58,464 nucleotides of DNA from Thermoprotei archaeon (GTDB lineage: Archaea > Thermoproteota > Thermoprotei > Thermofilales > B15-G2): positions 1 to 58,464 of the forward strand of contig QMRV01000009.1 of the NCBI GenBank assembly GCA_003649445.1, given 5' to 3'. Shown here one piece after another: positions 41,109 through 50,653 of the stretch. The notes under the pieces were generated by a model. That model was given only the letters and a program-made list of their open reading frames with translations. It did no database searches and was not told where the DNA came from. Made by a program: the position numbers and the translations under genes. Numbering within the stretch: the stretch's first letter is position 1; each line of letters begins with the position of its first letter.

Positions 41109-42203
41109 GTGTACACACTAGACGAATCCCGAATAGAGTTTCTGAAAGAGATATGTGAAGAATTCGGTCCACCGGGCTTCGAGACCCGTGTTCTCAGGAA
41201 AATCTATGAATACGCTAAACCCTATGCTGACGAAATTAAGCGAGACCAACTGGGTTCCTTTATATTCGTTAAAAAGGGCTCAAAAGAGTCTCCTAAAATA
41301 CTTGTAGCCGGGCACGTAGACGAAGTAGGATTCATAGCCACTAGCATTACTAAAGAAGGCTACATTACATTCCACCCGCTCGGAGGCTGGTTTAGCCAAG
41401 TACTATTAGGCCAAAGAGTAGTAATTATGGGCAACAAGGGGCCAGTAATAGGTGTTATTGCGTCTAAGCCACCACACTTACTTAGACCCGAAGAAAGAGA
41501 CAAAGTAATCAAGATAAGAGATATGTTCATAGACGTCGGCGCTACAAGCGAGAAAGAAGTAAAAGAAATGGGCATTAGGATAGGAGACCCTATTGCGCCT
41601 TGGTCACCTTTCATGAAGTCTAGCCAGGGCAAAACATATATGGGTAAAGCATTTGACGACAGACTCGGCGCTTTCGTAGCAGTAGAAGTATTAAGGTACC
41701 TTAAGGAAGCTAATATAGATCACCCGAACACTTACTATGCTGCCGCGACTGTACAAGAAGAAGTAGGCTTAAGAGGGGCTACTACAGTAGGCTGGGTAGC
41801 TGAACACGACATAGCCATAATAGTCGAAGTAGATATCGCTGGAGACGTACCCGGAATAAAGCCACAAGAAGCCCCAACTAAACTAGGCAAAGGACCAAGT
41901 ATAGTTACTTTCGATGCCTCAATGATACCAAACCAGAAGCTAAAAGAATTCGTTATACAAGTAGCCGAAGAAGCCAAAATACCTTACCAGCTCTCAGTAG
42001 TACCAGGTGGAGGAACAGATGCTGGCAGACTCCACTTATATAAAGAAGGTAGACCAAGCATAGTCATAGGCGTACCGACACGCCACATACACAGCCACGT
42101 AGGAGTATTCCACAGAGACGACTTAGAAAACGCTGTCAGACTAATAGCCGAAATAATTAAGAGACTAGATGAAGAAAAAGTAAAAGAATTCACTTCAATT
42201 TAA
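41109..42203 (+). CDS. M42 family aminopeptidase (tetrahedral aminopeptidase type)
   Basis: A 364-residue enzyme with the M42 metal ligands: GHVDEVGF (first His), FDDRLG (Asp), QEEVGLRG (catalytic Glu and ligand Glu), VEVDIAGD, and HIHSHVG near the C-terminus. It begins GTG, one residue before YTLDESRIEFLKEICE. M42 enzymes form large tetrahedral particles and trim peptides from the proteasome or from outside; the exact specificity (leucyl, glutamyl, lysyl) is not visible. The broken secernin-type gene follows 33 bases downstream on the same strand. Confidence 0.92.
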   Translation: MYTLDESRIEFLKEICEEFGPPGFETRVLRKIYEYAKPYADEIKRDQLGSFIFVKKGSKESPKILVAGHVDEVGFIATSITKEGYITFHPLGGWFSQVLLGQRVVIMGNKGPVIGVIASKPPHLLRPEERDKVIKIRDMFIDVGATSEKEVKEMGIRIGDPIAPWSPFMKSSQGKTYMGKAFDDRLGAFVAVEVLRYLKEANIDHPNTYYAAATVQEEVGLRGATTVGWVAEHDIAIIVEVDIAGDVPGIKPQEAPTKLGKGPSIVTFDASMIPNQKLKEFVIQVAEEAKIPYQLSVVPGGGTDAGRLHLYKEGRPSIVIGVPTRHIHSHVGVFHRDDLENAVRLIAEIIKRLDEEKVKEFTSI

Positions 42204-42236
42204 TAAAGTATTTTTAGTTTCTCTACCCCCTTATTT

Positions 42237-42961
<725 letters not shown>

Positions 42962-42971
42962 GAAGGAAAAT

Positions 42972-44297
42972 TTAACCAGAGAATTCGGCTTTTATTTGTG
43001 ACTTTTTGCCTCCAACTTCATATACTTTTAGGCAATTATACTGAGATGGTACCTGACTCCAATCAGGTACTTTTATCTTAAAGTATCCTCTATCAACTTT
43101 TATATCAAACGACACACTTCCTGATATAGATACTTTGGCACCTCCGCCTATTATTGCTCCTAGTGTTATAGTAAATGGACCTACTCTTACATAGTAAACA
43201 GTTGCAAAATCATAGGGATATTCACCTGAATCGCCTCTAGCAATAGTATTTATGAGAGACTTCGAGCCCGAAGGAAATCCTATTCTGCTACTCACTCTAT
43301 CATCGTTAGGTCTGTCAACGGCGTATGATAGTAGCATTACGTGATATAATGGTGTAGTCTCAGCTACTGTAGAGTGAACCACTTTCACGTTGTGTACATA
43401 CCAAGTTAGAGATACTGGGCCACTCGTCCAACCACTAGATGCACTATGATCTATAGTGACTATCGTTGTTCCCGAATTCTCCCAGTCCTCTTCCTCCCAT
43501 AGAGAATTAGGATCGGTTGGATCCTCGCCCTCTACCATATACCAGCTCTTTTTCTTTACGCTACAGTAAACAGACATTCCAACTGGAATATTGTAGAGGT
43601 ATTTTACATATTCTGGTATATTAATAGCGCATATGTTCGGCCCTGTCTTATATTCTGTTTTTGTTTGCCCAGGCTCGGGTACATTTTCCCCGTAAACATA
43701 TCTTGAACCTAATACCTTAATATGTAGTGAAACATAGGTTGTTTTATTATAATATGGATCTAGACTCGCGCTCCACGAAGCAGTATATATTTTCTTTAAG
43801 TTTTCGTCATATGCTATAGCATATACGAATATTCCGTATTTCTGGAAAACTGGGAGATATATTATCCTCTCGCCTATAGTCTGATTTACTGTTACTCCAT
43901 GTATTTTCACTTGTTTAGTTATTTTTTCTTCTTTCTTATCTATTCTTAGGAGCTTTTTCCACATTTTTATTTGTATAGTTGCAGTATCCTTTAGAGTACA
44001 TATTTCAGCTATTTTTACTGCACCATTTTCGGTTAAATTATATACTCTAATGTAAAATAGTAGTTCCTTTTCTATTCTAGGTTTAAGTAGTTTAATAACT
44101 AATGTTAATTCATCGAGCCATGGACCCCAGCTTTCAGAATAATACGTTTCTATTATTATTGGATGATCAAAGCGTAGAACTATTTTTTCTACTCCTTTCG
44201 GATAACTGCTTGTACTTGCACTAATATAGACGTAGCCTAATATCAATAGAGTTATTAGCAGAATAATAGGCAAATATTTTTTCACATTTTCCTCCAT
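42972..44297 (-). CDS. Secreted or membrane-anchored surface protein of unknown function
   Basis: A 441-residue protein with an N-terminal membrane segment (about 8-27) and a long beta-rich outside part with several Asn-x-Thr/Ser sites. I do not recognise it. The 3' half contains Gly-rich and Ser-rich stretches (GAIIGGGAKVSISGSVSFD). It occupies most of the insert that interrupts the secernin-type gene, and its 3' end lies within about 10 bases of the left junction, so it probably arrived with the insertion. Confidence 0.65.
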   Translation of the reverse strand: MEENVKKYLPIILLITLLILGYVYISASTSSYPKGVEKIVLRFDHPIIIETYYSESWGPWLDELTLVIKLLKPRIEKELLFYIRVYNLTENGAVKIAEICTLKDTATIQIKMWKKLLRIDKKEEKITKQVKIHGVTVNQTIGERIIYLPVFQKYGIFVYAIAYDENLKKIYTASWSASLDPYYNKTTYVSLHIKVLGSRYVYGENVPEPGQTKTEYKTGPNICAINIPEYVKYLYNIPVGMSVYCSVKKKSWYMVEGEDPTDPNSLWEEEDWENSGTTIVTIDHSASSGWTSGPVSLTWYVHNVKVVHSTVAETTPLYHVMLLSYAVDRPNDDRVSSRIGFPSGSKSLINTIARGDSGEYPYDFATVYYVRVGPFTITLGAIIGGGAKVSISGSVSFDIKVDRGYFKIKVPDWSQVPSQYNCLKVYEVGGKKSQIKAEFSG

Positions 44298-44365
44298 AGT
44301 TTTTATTTAATCAGAAAGATATAAGCTTTACTTTTGGCTAGAGACTGTACGGTTAAAGTTTTGTG

Positions 44366-44430
44366 GGAGTTCGCTGTCTCTAGCTTATGAACAAGACAGC
44401 AAATAAGCCATTCTACAGACAGCGAACCCC
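44366..44430. repeat. Inverted repeat flanking the start of a transposase-like frame
   Basis: GGAGTTCGCTGTCT (44366-44379) and AGACAGCGAACCCC (44417-44430) are inverted copies with one mismatch over 14 bases, separated by 37 bases. They may be the terminal inverted repeat of an insertion element plus an internal copy, or an RNA hairpin. Confidence 0.5.
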
Positions 44431-44713
44431 ATACAACATAATACTTGAAGCAATATATCTCTATTCCTCTAGGCCTAGAGCCCAGAGACAAGTCGCCAAA
44501 GAACTAGAGAAAAGAGGCGTTAAAAGAATCCGTGAAGCAATCAGAAAAGGGCTAAAGCTTAAGAAAAGGCCTGAGCCAGAACTCCTATTACTCAAAAAGC
44601 CTCTAAAAGCCAAACAAGCACCAGAGCCTCCTAAGCCCAAAACACCTCACAAACACAACCATACCAGAGTGGTGCGCACTCATAAAAGGCAAACAGTCTT
44701 TCAGAGAAGCTGA
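44387..44713 (+). pseudogene. Remnant of an insertion-sequence transposase (N-terminal HTH only)
   Basis: The first 45 codons (YRQRTPYNIILEAIYLYSS then RAQRQVAKELEKRGVKR) closely resemble the start of archaeal IS6-like/DDE transposases. The remaining 60 codons are Lys/Pro-rich and do not look like a real domain. No DDE catalytic part is found nearby. It lies in the insert within the secernin-type gene, next to an inverted repeat. Confidence 0.5.
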
Positions 44714-44734
44714 AAAATACTATATTGAGGAAAG

Positions 44735-45470
44735 CATTATAGCTGATCCGCGGGAAGCATGGGTTCTCGAAACAGCTGGCAAATACTGGGCTTCAGATCG
44801 ATTCTACATATTCTTCGCTAAAGGCAGAATAAGACAAAAATATACTCAACGAATGCTCGAAGAAAAAATAGGCGAAATAGACTTCGCTTACATAAAGAAA
44901 ATAATGAGAAGCCACTACACAGGTTCAAACTACGATCCAGTCAGAGGCTCAATGAAAGACATATGCATGCACGCAGGCGGCTTAACAAGACCCTCGCAGA
45001 CAGCAGGCTCACTAATAGTCCTACTCTACGAAGACCTATAATTATCTTGGGTAACAGCTACCTCAACACCTTGCATAAGCCTATATAAGCCAGTATTCAT
45101 ATCCGCAGGACTACCAAACATAGGCAAGCCCAAAGGAACATACGATCCCAAGACACTCTGGTGGAAACACGAAAAACTTCACCGCAAACTACTATCACGA
45201 TACAGCACCTATGCACCAAAAATAAGGAAAGAAGTAGAAGAACTCGAAGAGAAACTAGAAAAACTAGCTAAAGAACTTAGAGACAAATACGTTAAAGGAG
45301 AAGTATCTCTTAAAGAATTATTCGAAGTAACAAATACTGCATTCGATTATGCTTACAAAATAATAGATAGGTACGACAAGATAACTGAAAAAGGATTCAT
45401 ACTAAATCCCTTTTTCAACTACTACTGGAGAAAAATAAACAAACAAGCATTATTAAACATACAGCTATAA
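44735..45470 (+). pseudogene. Secernin/C69-type hydrolase, 3' part, broken
   Basis: After a repeated piece of the 5' part (44735-44870) the gene continues GEIDFAYIKKIMRSHYTGSN, SMKDICMHAGGLTRPSQTAG and so on. An in-frame TAA interrupts it at 45039-45041, after which the same frame goes on with KPVFISAGLPNIGKPKGTYD up to TAA at 45468. The first lesions lie at 42448, 42629 and 42961. Taken together the gene cannot be expressed as one protein. Confidence 0.8.
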
Positions 45471-45514
45471 AACTTAATTTCATATCCAGCAGACACAATA
45501 GCATTAATACAGGA

Positions 45515-46384
45515 GTGAGTAACTTATTAGTGGGAAACATGCGCTTAAAGCTAGCTATCTTAATGCTGGGAATTTTGCTGACGGCTACTTTATTTTACTT
45601 CATGTTTAGCCAGAAACAGGAGATGAAGTACACGGAAGTTAAGTGCAGTTACGTTAACTTAGTGGAAATTATAGTTCTGGTGGATAATTATCCTAATCCC
45701 TTGAAGCCTAATCTTAAGCCTGCTTGGGGTATTTCAATGCTAGTTAAGGCAAGTAATATAACTATACTATTTGATACCGGTCCGTCTCCTGAAGTCCTCG
45801 AGTATAATTGTAGAGTTTTGGGCATAGATTTAAGTGAAGTAGATTTTGTTGTTATTTCTCACGAGCACGGTGATCATGTAGGTGGGCTGCCTTATTTAGC
45901 GAAAGTTAAGCCAGGGTGTAGAGTTTATGTGCCTTCTGGAATGAATTCTTTTACTAAGAACTGGATTAAGAGCCTTAACTTGACTTTGATTGAAGTAAAA
46001 GAGACTACTGTTATAACGAAAGGTGTTGTTATTTTAGGTGAGCTTTATGGGCCTCCTTGGGAACAAGCGCTTGTAGTAAATACTGCAAAAGGCCTTGTAG
46101 TGCTTGTTGGCTGTAGTCACCCCGGTGTAGTTAGTATTGTTGACAAGGCTGTTAAGGAAATTAAGAGTACTCCCTATTTGGTGATAGGTGGATTTCATAT
46201 GGTTTCTTGCTCTAGGGATACCTGCATTAAAGTTACTGAAGAGCTGCTTAAGAGAAACGTAAAGTTTATTGCTCCTATACACTGCAGCGGCGATACTATT
46301 AGAGAGGTTCTTGAATCAAAGTACTCTGAGCACTACTTGGAGGCTCATGTGGGTACTATTGTGAAAGTAGGTGGATCTACTTAG
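45515..46384 (+). CDS. Metallo-beta-lactamase-fold protein with N-terminal membrane anchor
   Basis: A 289-residue protein. A hydrophobic segment (about 10-30) anchors or exports it. The metal motifs are complete: ISHEHGDHVGG (HxHxDH), GCSHPGV, GGFHMV and IHCSGD. The closest known relatives are the archaeal dihydropteroate/tetrahydromethanopterin-branch beta-lactamase-fold enzymes, but the outside location argues against that reaction. A cytoplasmic paralogue without the anchor is at 49717. Starts at GTG with an alternative ATG at 45539. Confidence 0.8.
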   Translation: MSNLLVGNMRLKLAILMLGILLTATLFYFMFSQKQEMKYTEVKCSYVNLVEIIVLVDNYPNPLKPNLKPAWGISMLVKASNITILFDTGPSPEVLEYNCRVLGIDLSEVDFVVISHEHGDHVGGLPYLAKVKPGCRVYVPSGMNSFTKNWIKSLNLTLIEVKETTVITKGVVILGELYGPPWEQALVVNTAKGLVVLVGCSHPGVVSIVDKAVKEIKSTPYLVIGGFHMVSCSRDTCIKVTEELLKRNVKFIAPIHCSGDTIREVLESKYSEHYLEAHVGTIVKVGGST

Positions 46385-46466
46385 TATTTTACTATTCTTT
46401 TGCTTTTTGTGGCTAAACATGTATTCTGTGTCCGGAAAGCTTAAGTTAGGCAAGCAGTGAGTATAG

Positions 46467-48404
46467 TTGATGAGAACTAGAGCTGTTGTTCTCCTAACAT
46501 TATTACTCTTGTTTACTCTCTGTGAAGCTGCACCTTACCAGCATCTTGAAGCAAAAACTGTTAAGATATATGCTCCTGCCGTAGCTAGAACGAGTTTAGG
46601 TGAAAAAGGAGTACTTATCGAAATTACTATAACGCTTCTGCATCCTGGCTCGGGTAGAGTGTATGTCTCGACAATGCCTCTAACAGAAGTAAATATGCAG
46701 GCTTCGCTTTACACGGCAGCTAAAGTGGCTCACGAGCTCGCAGGAATACCTTTCTCTGAGTACGATTACTTGATTTATATTAAGTCGCCAGCAGTAATTG
46801 TTGGAGGACCTTCTGCCTCAGCGTACGTAGCTGTGGCAATCTACGCGCTTTTAGCTAACTTGACTCTACGGAAAGACGTCTCTATGACTGGCTTTATTGC
46901 TCCTGATGGAAGCATAGGACCTGTAGGCGGAATACTCGAGAAGATAGAGGCGGCGGCAAGTATTGGCGTTGAAACATTTCTTGTTCCAGTGGGCCAGACA
47001 GTAGACTATCAGCTGAAAATAGTTACTAGGAAAGTAGGCCCCTTCACACTCTCGACTGTTGTTAGAGAGAAAGTTAATGTAGCTGAAGTAGCTCGCGAGA
47101 AATGGAGTATTAAGGTAGTCGAAGTATGGAACTTGGAGCAAGCAATAGAGTACTTTACAGGTAAAACTTTCCCAAAGACTGTATACGAGGAAAAGCCTTC
47201 TAAAGAATACTTGAGTAAAATGGAAAGTATCGCTGAGAAAGTGCTAACAGAAGTACAGGCACTACTTGAAGAAAAATCCGGAATAGTAGGTAATAGTACC
47301 AGAAAAGCGGTCAATAAGATTATCAGTGATGCATTAAAGTTAATTAAAGATAATAAGCCCTACTTGGCTTACCTAACTCTCAAAACAGCTTTAATTAAAA
47401 TGTATTACGATGAAATATCTGGAAAGTGGAGTAAGAGAGAGGTAAGTGACGTAAAGAAAATTATAGACTCTATTCGCAATAAAATAAGCGAGCTTTCTTC
47501 TCTAGCCGACAGAGTTTACTCAAGTGATATACCTTACGCGCTACTACTCTGTCAGGAAGTAACGAATTCTCAGAGAGCTTTAGATAAGGCTTTCCAGTAT
47601 TACAAGTCTTTTGAAGAAATACCTTTCCTCAGTACACTACAGCAGTTCTTATATAAGTTGAGTGAAGCTAGAGCTCACATTAAGTGCGCCGAAGTAGTTG
47701 CAGGGATTCTTTCAGCTAATATTAGCGTACTTGACTTAGAAAAGCAGGCTGCTCTCTTGCTGAGCGAAGCTAAGTCTGCAATAGCCTATGCTATGACTCT
47801 TACATCGGGCTCAGATTTCCTATCAGAAGCTGAAGCCTTATTTGAGTTAGCTAGAAGCGCCTACATGGATCAACACTACTTACTCACATGCGAACGTGCG
47901 CTGAGAGCAGTAGCCTATGCTACTACAGACCTCAACTTAATGTCTATTCAAATTAGCGGTGCTTTAAGCCAATACTTAAACTACTCAAAGATACTTGCCT
48001 TGAAGTCTATTGCTGAAGTAAAGTGCTACGTAGACCCTGCTCTCGCCTACGCGTACTTCGAGTACGCCGAGTACTCAAGTAACTACGCCCGGAAAATACT
48101 TTACTATAAGCTTGCCTCAATGTACTCTAAGGCTCTTCTCTCGCTTATTAAAGAAAAACACAAACGTACAGTAACACAGAGCAGTGGGAGCTCTAGTCCT
48201 TCAAAGAAATCTCCTTCTCAGCCATCTAAGCCAAGTAGTCCTCTTCAGTCGATATGGGATATAGTAGTTCAGATACCTAGAGTACTTATCTCGATTATAG
48301 AGAACATTATAAAATTTCTAGAAAAACTAATTAAAGGATTTACTGGAGGCCTAGTGCTACAAGTACTGCTCTTTATCTTCTTCAATTACTTTGAGTCCAA
48401 GTAG
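46467..48404 (+). CDS. Extracytoplasmic Lon-like (S16) protease with coiled coil and C-terminal anchor
   Basis: A 645-residue protein. A signal peptide (1-22) precedes an S16 peptidase domain with catalytic S116 in GGPSASA and K159 in GGILEKI. There is no AAA domain, so it works without ATP. Residues 250-530 are a long helical/coiled-coil part and the C-terminal 30 residues (ILISIIENIIKF, GLVLQVLLFIFF) could anchor it in the membrane; a Ser/Pro-rich linker (about 570-595) precedes them. Such secreted Lon-like proteins occur in Desulfurococcales-type archaea; their substrates are unknown. It overlaps the convergent isomerase-like gene by 48 bases. Confidence 0.82.
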   Translation: MMRTRAVVLLTLLLLFTLCEAAPYQHLEAKTVKIYAPAVARTSLGEKGVLIEITITLLHPGSGRVYVSTMPLTEVNMQASLYTAAKVAHELAGIPFSEYDYLIYIKSPAVIVGGPSASAYVAVAIYALLANLTLRKDVSMTGFIAPDGSIGPVGGILEKIEAAASIGVETFLVPVGQTVDYQLKIVTRKVGPFTLSTVVREKVNVAEVAREKWSIKVVEVWNLEQAIEYFTGKTFPKTVYEEKPSKEYLSKMESIAEKVLTEVQALLEEKSGIVGNSTRKAVNKIISDALKLIKDNKPYLAYLTLKTALIKMYYDEISGKWSKREVSDVKKIIDSIRNKISELSSLADRVYSSDIPYALLLCQEVTNSQRALDKAFQYYKSFEEIPFLSTLQQFLYKLSEARAHIKCAEVVAGILSANISVLDLEKQAALLLSEAKSAIAYAMTLTSGSDFLSEAEALFELARSAYMDQHYLLTCERALRAVAYATTDLNLMSIQISGALSQYLNYSKILALKSIAEVKCYVDPALAYAYFEYAEYSSNYARKILYYKLASMYSKALLSLIKEKHKRTVTQSSGSSSPSKKSPSQPSKPSSPLQSIWDIVVQIPRVLISIIENIIKFLEKLIKGFTGGLVLQVLLFIFFNYFESK

Positions 48405-49670
48405 TCTAGCAACACTAATGAACTCTCTGCGGTAGTCACCGACAACAGTTACTCTATGCCAACCGAAGTCGACTTTCCTATTCCAGTTTTCTAGAATACT
48501 GTATGCGTTTGTTTCTACAGCCACTTTCGTTCTACAGGCTTTTTCTTCTTCAACGTTTGCCACTATTCTGCCGCTGTGAATACTCAATGCTTTTTCCCTC
48601 AAATTCAGCTTAACTGTAGTGACTTTTTCTCCGAGAGGCATTAGTACTTGAATAGATGCTCCTGACCTGTCCTCAGCATGAGTTCTCAGAATGTACTTGG
48701 CGCTGGGGCCTTCCGGCCCGTAGACTTTAGATGGAGCTACACAGTGAGCATAAATTACTTGATCTGAGCTTAAGTCTACTACGGGGTCAGATACGAAGCT
48801 TGGTCTTTCAGTCAAATATTTTACAAGAAGCATGGTAGCTGTAGAGTCTATATCTGCTTCACATGTGGCTACATATCCCTCGTTATTAAGCTGGAAGAAA
48901 GCTAAACAGGGATAAGCTGGTATTTTTCCACCGTAAACTAGTGTTAGACAATCTACTGTAATAGCATCTGCCTTCTCCTTTTCAATAATTTTCTTAAGTG
49001 CTAAGTACATTTTAGCAGATTTGAAAATCTCTTCTTCGCTTACCTCAAGTACTCTCTCGGCTTCGCTAATCCACTGTTCTTTCCAGTACTCTGCTTCTTT
49101 ATCGCTTGTTTCTTCATATATTTTATTTAAGTCGCTTGACAGATACTGTATTAATGTTAACCCGTAGGTTTCTTTAAGCATTCTCTTGTACTCGTCGCTT
49201 ATTTTTCGGTCAGTAATTACTACTATTTTCGAGCTCTTGAATTTATAGACTACACCAAGAAGTCTTATGTACTTAACGATATCTTTTATATTAGATGCAG
49301 CAACTCCTAGGACAGGATACCCCTTCTTTTTAGCTCTTGAATATTCTAGTAGAAATTCTCCTGATCCTGCGTATAGATCGTCCACAAGTATAGTCGGCTT
49401 ATTTTTCTTTAGTATTATTTCAGTTGCTCCAAGCCATATGCCAATATAGTATACTACGTAGCCGTCAACCTCACCTATTTCCTTTAAAGCTTTCTCTACG
49501 TCTTCTCTACTTTGAACTAATTTTGCTACAAACTCTATTTCAGGGAGATTTTCCTTAACTAGTTTCTCGAGTTCTTCTGCTCTCTTCTTGTAGTTATATC
49601 CTACGTAAGGCCATGTTCTACGCTCAGATGGAACAGCTGAGAAAATTAATCCTACTCGAGGTTTTCTCAC
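48357..49670 (-). CDS. L-fucose/L-arabinose isomerase-like protein
   Basis: A 437-residue protein of the fucose-isomerase-like superfamily. It begins RVGLIFSAVPSERRTWPYVG and contains the conserved TVDCLTLVY (about 260), AYPCLAFFQLNNEGYVATCE (about 275-295) and the C-terminal VDFGWHRVTVVGDYR. These residues shape the metal-dependent aldose-ketose site. The archaeal members are not well characterised and the sugar is unknown. No other catabolic gene for that sugar is adjacent. Confidence 0.8.
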   Translation of the reverse strand: MRKPRVGLIFSAVPSERRTWPYVGYNYKKRAEELEKLVKENLPEIEFVAKLVQSREDVEKALKEIGEVDGYVVYYIGIWLGATEIILKKNKPTILVDDLYAGSGEFLLEYSRAKKKGYPVLGVAASNIKDIVKYIRLLGVVYKFKSSKIVVITDRKISDEYKRMLKETYGLTLIQYLSSDLNKIYEETSDKEAEYWKEQWISEAERVLEVSEEEIFKSAKMYLALKKIIEKEKADAITVDCLTLVYGGKIPAYPCLAFFQLNNEGYVATCEADIDSTATMLLVKYLTERPSFVSDPVVDLSSDQVIYAHCVAPSKVYGPEGPSAKYILRTHAEDRSGASIQVLMPLGEKVTTVKLNLREKALSIHSGRIVANVEEEKACRTKVAVETNAYSILENWNRKVDFGWHRVTVVGDYRREFISVARLLGLKVIEEDKEQYL

Positions 49671-49716
49671 AGAAGAAAAGTACCTAAGGAAATATAAAAT
49701 ATTGACTTCAATTTAC

Positions 49717-50406
49717 CTAATATTCTATCACTGTTCCTGTTCTTACTTCACGATATTTTTCAGGATACTTTTGATTCAAGTAGTTTTTAGCAGTGTTTCC
49801 AGTGCAATGTGAAGGCGAAATATACGTCGCTATTTTTGCTAAATTATCTAGAATTTCTTTTGATGGTCCGTGGAATCCGCCGATTACGTGATATACATTG
49901 ATACCTAAGTCTTCACGAGCCTTCAGAGCTATTTTATCTACCCCGGGGTGGCTGCAGCCTACAAGCAGAACGAGTCCTCTATCCTTTATTTTTATTGCTA
50001 AGGCTATTTCGTAGAAGTTTTCCCATGCTTCAAGAGGCCCCACTACGTATACTCCTTCACAGACTTCTGTAGTCTTTTTAACTACTATAGGCTTTAGGCC
50101 TATTTCTTCTAGCTGGTAGCTAGGGCCTGGCGGAACATATATTGGTAGGCCGTGCTTTAGTTTTCCTACAAGCCTAAAGCCGTTTGAGTGATCGTAGTGA
50201 TAATGGCTGAGTACCGCGAAATCAAGTTTACTTAAGTCTACTTCTAGTTTCTTAGCGTTATGATCTAGTATAGCCGGGTTAGTATCTGCGTCAAAAAGTA
50301 TTTTCACGTTTTCTTTCTCTGTGTACATGCTTAATCCCCATTCTCCAAAAAGCTGCGGGCCAGGCTCATTGTCTACTAGTACTATTATTTTTAAGCAATA
50401 GCCCAT
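49717..50406 (-). CDS. Metallo-beta-lactamase-fold protein, cytoplasmic paralogue
   Basis: About 229 residues when started at the ATG at 50406, which is preferred over the longer frame because a TATA box lies 26 bases upstream. The metal motifs match those of the protein at 45515: SHYHYDHSNG, GCSHPGV, GGFHGP and SHCTGN. It begins MGYCLKIIVLVDNEPG and has no membrane anchor. The two paralogues flank the secreted Lon-like protease and the isomerase-like gene in opposite orientation. Confidence 0.85.
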   Translation of the reverse strand: MGYCLKIIVLVDNEPGPQLFGEWGLSMYTEKENVKILFDADTNPAILDHNAKKLEVDLSKLDFAVLSHYHYDHSNGFRLVGKLKHGLPIYVPPGPSYQLEEIGLKPIVVKKTTEVCEGVYVVGPLEAWENFYEIALAIKIKDRGLVLLVGCSHPGVDKIALKAREDLGINVYHVIGGFHGPSKEILDNLAKIATYISPSHCTGNTAKNYLNQKYPEKYREVRTGTVIEY

Positions 50407-50426
50407 AAATCTTAATTTGAAAGGAA

Positions 50427-50437
50427 AATATATTATA
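50427..50437 (-). promoter_or_regulatory. TATA box of the 49717 gene
   Basis: On the minus strand AGTATAATATA-like sequence lies about 26 bases before ATG 50406 and points to a leaderless mRNA. Confidence 0.45.
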
Positions 50438-50653
50438 CTTTGCCAGATTAAATACTCTACAACTAAAGTCGGGTTCAGGCTTTGCATAGAAGTCTTTGTG
50501 AATCGTGAAGACTTTCTTAGAACTGTTAACTTTACAGAAATCTCTTGGTGTTTTACAATTATCCTTGCATTACAAATATATCTTTAATAGAGGCAATATT
50601 TCAGTAAGGATACTAGATTAGCGAAGTTTAAAGAAATTTGTTATTTAAAGCTT

